A stretch of 64,000 nucleotides of DNA from assembly GCF_000350225.1 (NCBI RefSeq), contig NW_005178734.1, forward strand, positions 332,748 to 396,747, written 5' to 3'. Shown one piece after another: positions 45,931-57,231 of this stretch. The DNA is from Chondrus crispus. Taxonomy: Eukaryota; Rhodophyta; Florideophyceae; Gigartinales; Gigartinaceae. Each line of letters begins with the position of its first letter. The stretch's first letter is position 1. The translations under genes were made by a program, and so were the position numbers. Below the pieces are notes generated by a model, which ran no database searches, was not told where the DNA came from, and worked only from the letters and a program-made list of their open reading frames with translations.

Positions 45931-48234
45931 CAACCATTTCTCGTGACTCTACGCTTATGTTTCTCACGACTTTGGCCCAGTCACATAGGTCATGCATTCC
46001 TACGCCGCATGCTTTGCACGAAAACGAAGTTTCCAATCCCGGAAAGCGACAAAGCTTCTCCCCAATACCGCAGAACATTCCTTCTTTCTCGTTTTCATTG
46101 TCGGTTTCCTTTATTCCTCCCCGACTACATCGCTCCAGTTTTCTTTGTTTGAAGGCTTGCTCCTGAACGGATGCGACTAACCTCCTTTTTGCCGCTCTGA
46201 AATTTTCCGAGTCATGTTCTAACGCAATGTATTGGATACCTAAGTCCAGACATGCCAAGCCCATGGACATGGAGCCTGCTCTAGGATTATAACAGAGACC
46301 TGCAGGTTTGCACCACTGCTCGAGAATAGATACACTGAGATCCTTTTCCATGTCTTTAACATTAAGGATTTTTCCTTGTTCGCAGCAGAGGGGATTTCGG
46401 GATTGTTGTACGTTTGTGACACAGTTCACCCATGACGGAAGGGTTGAGCTTCCATAAACTTTAGCATATGAGTAGTGATGCTTTTGGCTGCGATCGCGCG
46501 ATCTCCAGAATACTGCTGCGATGAATCCTGACTCTTGAGGGTGCTGCGATAATGTCTTTTTCTTGATTGTCGACGGATCTTGTATGTAAAGCATGGGGTG
46601 CTTCATCATTTCCATGCCCTTCGCGTATACAATTGAAAAAAGCTTCGAGAATTGAATAAAATTGCACAAAATATAGCACACGCCGCTCTGTTTCATCGCC
46701 ATACCGCAGTGACGTACAACCTGTTTCAGGCAGTCCTCATTGGATTCATTATCTTGTAGAGCGGTCATGACCATATCGGCTTTCCCTTGCACCTTTTTCC
46801 ACTCATCTTGTTGTGTCATGAAGTCTTCAAGTGTAGCCTCCACAATCTTCCACCCAACCGGTAATAATTGAGATGCCTCAATTAATGACGCTGCCCCTAC
46901 AATTGATTCGACTGGTCTCTTATTGTTCTCTTCACAGTGCCGGTCTGCGTATTGAGTGTGCGATGAGAGGGATTCTTTGGCCGTAGAGCCCTCTTCTTCA
47001 CTGCCTTTCGAGCTTCCATTCTCAGACATAACTGGAGATGATGGTTCAGTGTCTGAATCATTCGTAGGTTGTTTCTGTAAACCTGAGTGCTCACTGTTCT
47101 CTTGAGACATTTGTTGCAATCTTTTTCGAGCGATTTACAAATGGTTCGTCCCATTTGGCACCAGGTTTATGCAAGCAGTTTCAAGTGGTGGTATGATGTG
47201 TTTGCTGAACGCATGTTCCTGCATTTGGATGTCCAGAAGCTCAGTACACGTCATTCTTTCTGCAATTGGGGTCATCTCATTCGGGATTTCGTCGTAGTCA
47301 CAAAGGGTTTTGAATTTTTCAAGCTCTTTAGTTGCTCGGCGTAATTGCACCAACTGTGTTGAAACATCCTTGGGGAGAAGCGGCTTCGGAGAAGGCAAGC
47401 AATCTTGATAGTACCTGATAAATCGTTTCATCAAATTAAAAATTCCTCTGGCGTCACTCTTTTGGGAATTGCTCGCAAATTTGCCATTGTGAACGCAACT
47501 TGCAAGCCTCCATCATCATTGCACATGAAATCCCGTAAGTAGTCAACGGTAGGAATGGGAAGCTTGCGAGCAACCCCCAAGATTTCGCGCTTAGTTTCAG
47601 TCTGTTTGCTCATAATCCTGTCATCCTGAATCCCTCTTGCAGTACTTGACACCAGGCGACGAGCAACTTCGGTCGCTGATAAACGTTTTTGTCGCCTTTG
47701 GCTCAACCAGGAATTCAGCTCAACGTCGTATTCGTGGCAGCGTAGGAGTGTTGCGAGGAAAGAGAGCAGCACACAGACAGAGTGAAGAGCATTTCTCGAA
47801 AGTCCATACGCAATCTCATCTTGAGCTGGCATCGACATTACTAATTCACCTTTCAACTTGAAATCTTTTATCAAAACTCTGTCCTCCATTAGCTGTATCG
47901 CTACTCTTTTGCGGATGTGACCATCATAACAAAAGCGATACCCTCCAGCGAGTCCATCTGTCTCTTCTCTTATCACTGCTCGTGCCACTTCTGATGCCTT
48001 TTCAGGCGTGTAGAAATGTGGCTCTCTCTCAAAGAGTAGTTGTATTTCAGGAACAGTAGCCACTCGACATGATATGAGATAAGTGCTGATGTATCCATTT
48101 TGCAGAAAATCCTCTCTGACAATATCTTCATCTCGAGAACGAATGGGCCTAGAGTACCAGAGATTGACAATTTTTCGCGGATCGACGTATTCAGTCACAA
48201 TATCACTCGTACTATCACTGCCTGAAACCTTCAT
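45893..48234 (-). pseudogene. ParB-like / DNA amino-methyltransferase / PHD-like zinc protein
   Basis: ATG 48234; about 780 codons in three pieces (48234-47431, 47431-47135, 47110-45893). Residues about 15-110 resemble a ParB N-terminal domain: YVDPRKIVNLWYSRPIRS, DFLQNGY, then GGYRFCYDGHIRKRVAIQL, like the DGHHR loop of ParB. The third piece has a beta-class N4/N6 methyltransferase layout: a degenerate motif IV region (ADMVMTALQDN), CGMAMKQSGVCYILCN, then motif I at the C-terminal side, NPRAGSMSMGLACLDLGIQY followed by IALEHDSENFRAAKRRL. A tail with CKACGVGMHDLC...CSEKC is PHD-like. It should bind and perhaps methylate DNA. There is one frame overlap (TGATG at 47431) and one in-frame stop (47135-47137). 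The DPPY-type catalytic box is poor, so activity is doubtful. Confidence 0.6.
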
Positions 48235-48927
48235 GACTGCAGGACTTTCTGCCTCGCTTTAGTTGCAGGATTTTATTATCCTAAAAGGCAATGCCGCGAG
48301 TCTTCTGACTTAAGCAAAGACTTCTGGAAATTGTTGCGGCTGTTGTTTTTTGTAGGCATAAAAACCATCGTAAGCGAATGAGAGAATAAACACGGCTCAT
48401 TCCGAAGATTTGAACAGTTGAGTTCAAACATTTGAACAAGTGGATCGAATGTGAGAGTTTCGGAAAGGGTTGGGGGGGGGGCAGGTGATATAGATATCAG
48501 TTATCGTCCCGAACAAATTCCTTTCCGCTCTACCATGATTTCCCGTCTTTTGACGAAACATTTCCGTAAGAATCGCAACATTTGCTTCGTAAAGGAAAAC
48601 ATTTGTCACTTTCAAGGCATGTGACAGGCGTAGAAAAGGACTTTGATAAATTCTTCGAAGTGTAATCTTCAGAAAAAATGAAACACAACAGCAGAGGGAT
48701 CTGATATAGATCGCTGACGTCTACTCTTTCGAAAACAAAACACAGTGAGCTGGGCTGCTGACTTTTTGCTTCCAGCCGAATACCAGTACAGGATAATATC
48801 CTGTACTGGTATTCGGCTGCGCCTTCTTGATCCCACACCGCAGTGCGTGCTTGCCCAAAGTCCATACTTGTAGGGTCATGACTACCTGAAGCGTTGAATC
48901 CGAGAGACATGCACATAGAGCGATATA
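48235..48927. other. Divergent intergenic region of the 9.5-kb element
   Basis: Separates the two divergent genes and should hold both promoters. A 153-codon minus-strand frame (48530-48991) overlaps it without a recognisable domain. A run of nine G at 48473-48481 and the palindrome at 48774-48818 are the visible structures. Confidence 0.45.
48774..48818. repeat. 45-bp perfect palindrome (22+1+22)
   Basis: Perfect 22-bp arms around one central A. Its sequence is unrelated to the palindromes at 45732 and 30262, but its size and architecture are the same. Confidence 0.95.
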
Positions 48928-51156
48928 ATGACGACGTTAGACGATACTCCTCCCCTATCAAAAGTCCCAATCGAGCTCGATCGCAAAACATTGAAGTCGC
49001 GATTACAGAAGAGACGACACCAATCCATCAAAAATATGAACAAATGGATGCCAAAACGCTGTTGCAAGCGTTTTTGCGTCTTCGAAGTCGGTACAGAGAA
49101 GTGTAGGACAATGCGCGAGAATTTCCTGTTAATTTCTCGTGAAGAAAGAAAGGCACGCCTCGCCGATCTAATCGTTCCGGACCCACAGTGCTCACAGCGA
49201 TACTTCTACTGTGACGGCTGGCAGGTTTGTTGGAGAATGGTGATTGACACTCTGGAAGTGTCAAGGACCATGATTGCTAATGTCATGGAACTACCTTCAG
49301 CGAACGCTTCCCACCTCCCCGGGAGATTGGGGGATCGGATGGGAGCTCAACTAAAAAATCCTCGGTGATTTCATTCCTGCGAGCCTTGGCAGACGATCTT
49401 GGAGATGAAATGCCGCACAGCATCGAGCGGCACCTCCCACATGGAAATAAATACCTCGTTTACATGCTGTTTCGAGAAAATGAAGGGAAGTACGGCCGTC
49501 GAGCGTGCTCTTCTTCCCACTTTTACAAAACTTGGAAGGGGTATGCCTCACATATCAAGTGTAGACGAAGACACGTATTTTCCGTTCGTGACACGTGCAC
49601 AAGCTTTAAGGAGGGTCTGCTATCAATTGCTAGGAAAACAGGATATGAAAAATCTAGAGAAAAACTTAAGAAAGGATTCCGCGCACATCTGCAGCACATC
49701 CACTCTGAGCGAGCTGAATATCGACTCATTCAGTCAAAAGCAATTGACAGGCCCCAAGAGATTCTTTCCGTAATTATTGACGGGTCCGACCAGGCGAGGT
49801 TTGGACTACCGCGCTTCTACGCGACGACAAAAAGAGATACGGGGAAGGCTCTCAAGCAGAAGGTCACTGGTGTTTGCTATCACGGGGCACTTTCTGGACA
49901 GCATTTCGTTTGTTTTTTCACGTCAGCCGACAACATCCCCTCAGGTGCGAATCAGACAATTGATGCGCTATGTCGCTCACTTTTTCTGTTGCGAGATGCA
50001 AAAAGAGCTCAAGGTATGAGTTGTTTTCCGAAAGAGCTGAATGTTCAGCTGGATAATACATCAAAAAACAACAAGAATCGCTTCTTTTTTGCATTTTGTG
50101 ATTACATGGTGCATGAAGGGCTCTTCAACCGCACTGTTGCTAACTTTTTACCGGTTGGGCACACACATGAGGACATTGACCGCCGATTCAGCTGAATTCT
50201 GTCTTCATGCGGGATAGGAATACAGCCTGTGTTTCGGAACTTCACAGGCACATTGTTGAAAGTCAAGGGGGAAACTCCGCGTCAGTACAAAACAACATAC
50301 TTGCTAGCCGCGTCTCTGGGATGAACAATTTTTCAGGTGCCTGTGATAAAAAAAGTGCAGTTGCGTCGAGAATCAACAACATGCTCGCGTTCAGAAAGTT
50401 TGTCTTCGAGCGGGATGATTCTCATGAGCTCGAAGGAGGTGGTGCTCATGTTACCTGCCTGGTCGGGTACAAAATGGTGGAAAAGAGGGAAGCACTTGAG
50501 AAACTTGATAGAACCGAAGGATGCATTGGTACTTTCCTCCGTTTTGTTCCAGATATGACAAAAGCAGAGGCCATAAAAACTAACAAGCCCTCTCAAGTGG
50601 ACATCAGCGCGTACCGCAAGCGCGTAAATGTGACAGAGAACAGAATTGGATGTAGAGAAATGTGTTATCACTTCTTTCCGAAATAGCCGCAATGGAAAGC
50701 AAAGAGTTTGCTCTGCCAGAGTGGGAATTCCGGCAATTTGCTTCTTTTTGCGATGATTGCCGCGACCTTGAGGTTTCGCATGATGATTCGGAAAGTGAAT
50801 TGGCTCTGGAGGACACGTGCACATATGAGACAGGCAGCATGGTAACTGTAAACTGCGGTTCAAACGTGACCGAAGTGACGCCATTCTGGTTGGGAAGAGT
50901 TGAACATGTTGAGAATGCAAATATTGTCAACGTTATTTTGACTGTTCGGTGGTTCGAACTTGTGCAGGGACAGAGAGGAGAGAGCTTGTGCTACACTGGC
51001 AATTACGCCCCCATGAAACAAAAACGATCAATGACAGAGTGATATACCGTCCGCAGCAGTTCTTGTTTACTTTCCAGAGTTGAACACGACCGGTAAGATC
51101 CCCGATGTTGTCCAGCGTCTTACTAGGGAAGCACTAGACCCATTTGGAGAATGTTG
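48928..51156 (+). pseudogene. Large RNase-H-fold transposase with VGHTHEDID motif (DUF7869-like)
   Basis: ATG 48928; about 730 codons over four frames. The N-terminal part has CRTMRENFLLISREERKARL and YFYCDGWQVCWRMVIDTLEV, as in algal and animal proteins of this family. The core has three acidic sites that fit a DDE/D fold: LSVIIDGSDQARFGLP (about 49769-49815), NVQLDNTSKNNKNRFFF (about 50041-50091), and FLPVGHTHEDIDRRFS (about 50147-50193). The C-terminal part has FWLGRVEHV and ILTVRWFELV, like a small chromatin-reader barrel. It is probably the enzyme that moves the 9.5-kb element. Frame changes lie near 49365, 50195 and 50690, and a stop follows 51042. The assignment rests on remembered family motifs. 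Confidence 0.65.
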
Positions 51157-51231
51157 AACACCCTGCGGGTATTTACCAGATATTGATGCATGAAGTGCTG
51201 TGTGCGTAATTCAATGTCCTCAAAAAAAGGG

Positions 51232-53136
51232 TAAGACCTCGGTCTGCGCTTACGCCTTCGAGAAAATTTCTTGCTGGGATCAGATAGAGAGCATATTTAA
51301 TATGCTCGCCATCTGCTCCCGGAAGGCATAGAGTTCACTAAAAAGTACTTCGAGGCATGAGTTGACGACATGATCGCCGGCAAGATTGTCCCTGCCCCCA
51401 AGTCCGAGGCTTTCCCTGATCCGTCCGAAAACACTAGCCTTGTCTACAATGTCGTCGGTAACCCCTGGCCTGATGAGGTCCAAAATACCGAGAAGGATGT
51501 CTTCATTGCCCAGGTCGCTGCGGCCACGATGAACGGAATGCACAAAGCCATGCTGCCAGTGATGACGTAGATGTCAGACCCAGGCGCTGGCTCGAGCATG
51601 CGCGGTGCCGAGCATAGTCGGCGGGAGGGCGTGCGTGTGTGGCAGATGGCGCGGCGGAGAAGGGGTCTCAAGGTCCGGACGAGGACAGGACGTAAGGAAA
51701 TTGCGAGCGTTTATGGCAGCGGGGAGGAGAGGACCGAAGGGAAAAGGGGGAGGCGCGTCTTCGGGGCACAACTCACTGGCAAGGTTACGCTTGTGAAACG
51801 GGATCCGTTGCTCCAATTGTCGTAATGTATTGGCTGGAGTTTGTTCTGCCCGAAGAGAAGGGCCAACCGGAGGGGTGCATCGCATTGCGCGGGCGCTAGT
51901 TCGAGCATACGCGGCGCTGAGCGTAGCCGGCGGGAGGCCTGGAGGATGTTTTGTCCGAAGGGAACGGCCAAACCGGGGGGGGGGGCATCGCATTTTGCAC
52001 GAGGAAACCTGCTTTCGAATTGAAGAGCTGGGCGAGATGCCTGATGTGCGGCAAGCTCACAGTCGCCATGTGATGCGTTTGCGCAACAGCTGGTCACCCA
52101 GTGCAGCGACACACAGTCACTACCGCGTTCGCCTCCGGCTGCGCGCTACCTTGTTCGAACAGCACGGCACGCTCTTTACGCGAGAGAGGCCGGAGAGGTC
52201 GAGCGTGCCCATCGCGGTGGTGGGACAGGGGTTTTTCTTTGAGCTTCGCTTGGAGAAGGGCTTTAGTTGGAATATCAAGGTAAAGATTAGCTCTTGTCGC
52301 CGATCCCGAAGAACTTAGGGAGCACATAGCGCCCACCACGATTAACGGAATGATTATAGCGCATTGTTCGAAAAGCGCTTTCACTCCGTTTCGGTTTAGG
52401 TATGTCGGCATTTCAGTGCTGATTCTGCAGCGTGGAGATGCATTCACTCAAGAGGTTACAGAAGTGTTGCGAACTCCACAATCTGCGCCCACGATCATGA
52501 CACGTAGAGGGGACTTGTTGTTTCGAATGAGGAATGACCAAATTACAGTCGACTAACGTGAGCTGGAGCACCGCGCGCGTGTGAGATATACACGGTCTGA
52601 TATGGATCTTTAAAAAGCATTCCGGACTCTCTACGCCGCTTCGTCGGCACCGCCTCCGCCGTGCCGCTCTCATCGCGCCTTCGCATACTTCCATCCACCG
52701 CTGTGCTATGATGTGCAGCCCGCTCTCCACTCACACCTGTCTCCCCTCCGCCGTCAGATCTATTGACGGAGGCCGCACAATCCACGTGTCGCGCTTTAGT
52801 GTTACCTCCTGCCCGCGTCCTTGGTGCCTTCTCGATGAGCACAACATAGTATGATACTGTGGTGTGCTCATCGAGAAGGCACCGTGCATATCTCACACGC
52901 ACCCAATTATCGCGATCGGCGGGATCTTTTTGTTCAATGCGGGGGGTGATGGGTGACGGCGCACGCGAGAGGGTGGTGCGGTAATAGGAAAGGGAGCACT
53001 AGGCGCCTTGCGGTTCTGGTCGTCGCGCCGTAAATAGCCAGTATGCGCGGAAGACTACAGTAAGAATTTAGCCTATTTTTGGGAAAATTGTTAATCTTTT
53101 TACTCTGGAAAAGTCCTTTTTAGAACCGACTGCTGT
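51232..53136 (-). repeat. Right long inverted repeat of the 9.5-kb element
   Basis: Reverse complement of 43636-45820, lacking the 281-bp duplication. The inner edge is at 51232. It contains a 61-bp palindrome (52823-52883) and a 45-bp palindrome (51276-51320). Confidence 0.92.
51236..51570 (+). pseudogene. Captured cellular gene fragment in the right arm
   Basis: The same fragment as at 45482-45930, running to the stop at 51570 (KAMLPVMT). It starts at the inner edge of the arm with TSVCAYAFEKI and has the palindrome (51276-51320) at the same place. An in-frame stop lies near 51357 where the left copy has Trp (YFEAWVDD), and small differences show that the arms have drifted slightly. Confidence 0.5.
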
Positions 53137-54869
53137 TACAGTAGTACAGTACCTGCCGCCTAGTGCGTGCCGGGTACTGTACACAATTAAAAAGCTAGCA
53201 CCGTAATTACTACTACCGCACGGACGCTGCTACTACACGTGTGCTCTACAAGTGGGGGTACTCATTTCTTGAACGCCTCACACACATTTTAAAAAAAAGA
53301 ACTTTTCGTTGGAGTCTCAGAACAAAATCGCCGCCGAATTAGAGGTCTTAATGCCGTGTATTCGCACATATTCACCAATGAAGGATCCGCAAAGAGAAAC
53401 CCGAGCAGCACTTGGCAGCTACCGACACCTTGAACAAGCAAGCAACACCGAAAAGTTTACTCTAATATTGAACGCCACGGCGCATATAATAGTGATTGAG
53501 AGCCCCAAATGCATTATTTTTAACACGCAATTTGCGAGAAAAGGGGCACCAAATCAGCCACATAAAATTTTGCGCAAAACCTGCGCATTGGTCGGATTTC
53601 GAAACGTTCTTCACGAAACGGTCCCTTGGAGTATCCCTGATCATCCCACGAAGTATGGGATTGATTGGAGTACGACAAGGGTCTCGCATTTCGACAGCAA
53701 TGGTGAGTGATTTGGGGGGTTGACGGGTGTAACGGCTCTTTCGGACATCGGTAAAAATAATCAAAAAATGACCCAGTGCATCATATCCACTCGCGAAAGT
53801 ATCCAGCAATGTTGGATGCATTGAGATTGCGAGAGATGCAGGACGAAGAAGCATCATGTGCTCGTTCGTTCTCAATATCATGAGGCCGACGTTTACTGCA
53901 GCACATCCTCTTCTCGTCAGCAATTGCAATTGTGAATGTCAGAGATGAAGACGGCCAGGAACAGGACGGGGCCAGCAGGAAGTAGCCGAAGAAGGCGATG
54001 AGCGAGCTTTCTGAGATGGATATCAGACGCAGCGTGGAGGAGTACCGATGCAAGATTAGGTCGGCGGACGCGAGCGCGGAATCCGTGGCGTTGGCGGAGG
54101 CGAACGCTACGTCGTGTACCGTGCGGACGGCGGGCGTGTGCGCGCGTGGGCGCGCTCGCAGTCCAAGGGGACTTGGAGCAGGGTGGCGGCGGCGGTGGAG
54201 AGGAGGAGGAGGAGGGAGAGGAAGGCGACGGGGCGGGGGATCCGCGGCGGCGGCGACATGGTGGCGTTGGGGGATGGGGACGTGGTAGGAGGGGCGGAGG
54301 AGTCTTTGATGCGCACTGTCACATCCTGAGGAGACTCTCGCCGTTGAGGTTCAGACCCAACCTCATGGAATCTAAGTGGGCTTGCCATATCCGAGAACGA
54401 ACTGGTGCGTTTCTGTGAGCACACATATGCGCGGGCAGGTCGACAACACTATCGTACCCCTCGGAGCTCATACTGCAAAAGCAATGCTTTTGGATTATTT
54501 TACCGATGTCTTTCCCGCGAAAAGTGCCAATGTTTGATCAGCTCTTGAGGAGATGAGAGCTTTGCGATTCCAAAAAAGCCATACAGTCGCCATCAGTGGA
54601 CCCAGTGCTTTCCAACGATACCAAGTAAGTACTACTGGATAGCTTCCGCAAATTACACTAAGTGTTTTTTGGTGGCAGGTGGGGCATTATTTGTGCCCCT
54701 TCTCTCGCAAATTTCGTGTTAATGGCAACAACAAAATCAGATGTACGTTCCTGGCCTCCCCACTGTGGTGGGGAGGCGTTCCTCTCAAAGAAGGCAAACA
54801 CGCAGTCGGGCTTTGCGCACGGTGACTACGGCGCCAGCGGCAGTGGAGGTTACGGCGGCAGTGGCGGCG

Positions 54870-55125
54870 GGTATGGAGGCGTCGGTGGCAGGTACGGAGG
54901 CGGCAGCAGCGGGTATGGAGGCGGCGGCGGTGGTGGAGGTGGCACCAACGCCGCCGATGGGTGTGGCAGTTAAGGGTTGGCGGTTCGAAGGCGTCGGCGG
55001 CAGGTACGGAGGCGGCAGCAGCGGGTACGGAGACGGCGCCGGTGGTGGAGGCGGCACCACCGCCGCCGATGGGTGTGGCAGTTAAGGGGCGGTGGTTCGA
55101 AGGCGTCGGCGGCGGGTACGGAGGC
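54870..55125 (+). repeat. 112-bp GC-rich minisatellite
   Basis: A unit containing GTGTGGCAGTTAAGG at 54961 and again at 55073 (112 bp apart), about 2.3 copies. The period is not a multiple of three, so the Gly-rich open frames over it are by-products of base composition. Confidence 0.8.
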
Positions 55126-55502
55126 GGCCGCGGTGATGGAGGCTTGGCTCCAACTTGAAGAAGCTCGATTGGAACGAGAGGCATTGGATCCCAAAGATGG
55201 ACTCGTAAGCTCGGTTTCATCTCGAGGGAGAGGCCGCTATCAATGGAGAATTAAGGGCTCTCTTTCTCGCGACGGCATGGCGAACACTCATTGCACGTGG
55301 CATTTTGTTGGTTTCGCCATATCACTCAACTCTGTATTTCAACTGTCGGCATTCGAATTCCATCCGCTCCTTCCGCATCTTTTCGACCCTTAACTTGACT
55401 TTTTCGTTGGCAATCGCCTCTTTGAGGCAACTTGAGATTCTTTTGGCCTTCTCTGTACGCTCTCAATTTTGGCCAATTCTATCACATCGGGTCTTGTGAG
55501 TA

Positions 55503-56897
55503 TTAGACCCCTAGTGGTATCCACCCAACTGCGTCGCACGACAACTGGCTGCAAGCACAGCCCATGGCGCTTAGCCTTCCTTTTTGCTCTAACAAAACGG
55601 CCAACTTATCAACACTAATAATTCGTTCCACTTCTGCATCTGACGGTGGCCGGGGTATACTGAGTACAGTGCCGGGGTTAAATGGGCTTATACCAGCTGC
55701 CTCAAAGCTCTTCAGTACCATATCTCGCGTAAAAGACCTCGCGTAGGCTGCCGATATTAGACGCAGGAAGTCAAACGTGTCGTACTTAACATGTGAATCC
55801 CCTTTGCCTGTTTGGCCAACTAGAATATTTAGATGTTCTTTAAACGGCCGAACCACGTGCAAATCCAAGGGGTGCGTCGTACCGCTCGTATGCGCCGGTA
55901 ATGCATAGGCAATGATGTTGCCCTTTCGTAGAGTCTCCAGAACCTTCAGACCCATGTGGCTACGGTAACCGTCATAGATAAGCAGGACTTTTCGGTCGTT
56001 TGCCGTCAAAGTACGGCAATATTCTACAAAAGCCTGAGCCCATCTCTCAAAAACAAATTTGTCAACGCCTGCCAGTTCTCTTCTAGTGGTGATGCTTGAA
56101 TGCGGGGGTAGACAGTCAGCGAGGGATTCCACATGCTCAGTACCGTCAATTGTAATCACGCGGTAGGCCACTGATGCACCTTGGATAACGAAGGTTGGGG
56201 TGCCAACGTTTCCGCAGGCAAAAATGGCAGTTAGCAATGTAACACGATGAGCATTTTTGAAAAAGGCAGACCTGCATTGTGACACCGCTCCTCTCGTACA
56301 GTACGTCTTTGCACGCATGCGCCCGTTGGCATCTCGATTCGGAGAACAGCCAGTTTCGTCGATGTTGCAAATTCTTGTGCTGTCGATACGAAAATTTTTA
56401 ATGATGTCCTCCAGTTCAGCGAAGTGCGTTGTGAGATTTTCTGCGTTGGTAGCACGGTATCGCAGGGCGTCTTGGCGTGAAGCCTTTCCAATCTTGATCG
56501 AATTGCGGTGACGGAATTCGAAGTTTCTCAAGAATGTCTTGCCAGGACGGCCGTCATTGAAGGGTAGTTTAGATCGGCATTCGGGGGACATGTTTTTGAC
56601 GATGATTTCGACTGCATCAGCGAAGTCGGAGCGTGTGAGCGGTCGGGCTTGAGAAGCATACCGTTTCACGAGTTCGACAACAGTCGTTTCTTCCTCCTGG
56701 ATAAGGACGTTTCGCGAATGAAACCTTGGCTCTGAAGTTTCGGAGTCCAAAAACTTTCAGAACTGGTATTCAAAGGTGGAAAGTGGGAGGCGTGCCATTT
56801 TGGTACCAGTGCGACGAGAACTTCCATCAATAACGGCATCGAATGCCTCATGTAGGCGACGTTTCTCGCGCTTCGCCCGGCGGTCTTGTTTAGACAT
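55503..56897 (-). pseudogene. pogo-family DDE transposase
   Basis: ATG 56897 (MSKQDRRAKREKRRLHEAF); 464 codons. The N-terminal part should be the helix-turn-helix DNA-binding region (SDFADAVEIIVKNMSPECR, RPGKTFLRNFEFRHRNSI). The catalytic residues are aspartates in RICNIDETGCSP, KVLLIYDGYRSHM and THPLDLHVVRPFKEHLN, the last being the D-type third position known in pogo/DDE_1 proteins. The frame is open throughout except for a TGA at 56757-56759 between FEYQF and KFLDSE; one C-to-T change from CGA would account for it. The element was therefore active not long ago. Confidence 0.9.
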
Positions 56898-57231
56898 CTG
56901 TAGGCTTTGGTGGGTGAGGGACGTGAGCTGAGGAAAGTGGGAGGAGTCTCGTGTTCCGACCTGTGTGCAGAAACGGGAGCCTGTAACCGTATTTATATCT
57001 AGCTTCGAAAAGGCGGGAATATCCGATTTGAAGATTTCGGACCGAAAAAGACCGCCCGATCTGATTTTCAGGCCAGTGTGTCCTTGTAAGACAGGCTTTT
57101 GGAGATATGGCAAGTTAAAGTTGAAGTTTGTTTCGTTATGTGACCCAAAATGGTCAAAATGCTGATTTTTGGAAATTTTTGGGGTGTTCAAATCTTGGAA
57201 GTGCTGTTCAAGAAATGGGTACCCCCTCTTG

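Larger units (their letters stand above)
43636..53136. mobile_element. 9.5-kb DNA transposon with ~2-kb inverted repeats carrying a transposase and a ParB/DNA-methyltransferase gene
   Basis: The ends ACAGCAGTCGG...CCGACTGCTGT are flanked by TA (43634-43635 and 53137-53138). Repeat arms of 2,185 and 1,905 bp are nearly identical. Between them are two divergent genes: a plus-strand RNase-H-fold transposase (48928-51156) and a minus-strand gene with ParB-like, DNA amino-methyltransferase and cysteine-rich domains (45893-48234). No polymerase, packaging ATPase or capsid gene is seen, so it is not a Polinton. High similarity of the arms suggests recent activity or gene conversion. I cannot name the superfamily; the transposase resembles the family annotated as DUF7869 in other eukaryotes. 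Confidence 0.8.
53249..57231. mobile_element. pogo-like Tc1/mariner element
   Basis: The tips CAAGTGGGGGTACTCATTTC and, inverted at the right end, CAAGAGGGGGTACCCATTTC are flanked by TA (53247-53248 and 57232-57233). One minus-strand DDE transposase occupies 55503-56897. The left 2.2 kb has no convincing gene: a 133-codon frame at 53309-53710, a Gly-rich minisatellite (54870-55125), and an inverted pair of ~34-bp segments (53521-53554 and 54689-54721). This cargo is large for a pogo element. Confidence 0.85.

Noticed and set aside
51571-51993. Overlapping ORFs on both strands within the repeat arms (also 45227-45478)
   Set aside because: Several frames are open together in CG-rich sequence, none with a domain.
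43636-53136. The 9.5-kb long-repeat element as a Polinton or virus-derived element
   Set aside because: No B-family polymerase, retroviral-type integrase, packaging ATPase, protease or capsid gene is visible; the transposase fold and TA flanks point to an ordinary DNA transposon.
54662-54973. Gly-rich protein with GGYGG repeats
   Set aside because: The underlying minisatellite has a 112-bp period that is not a multiple of three, so the frame is not maintained.
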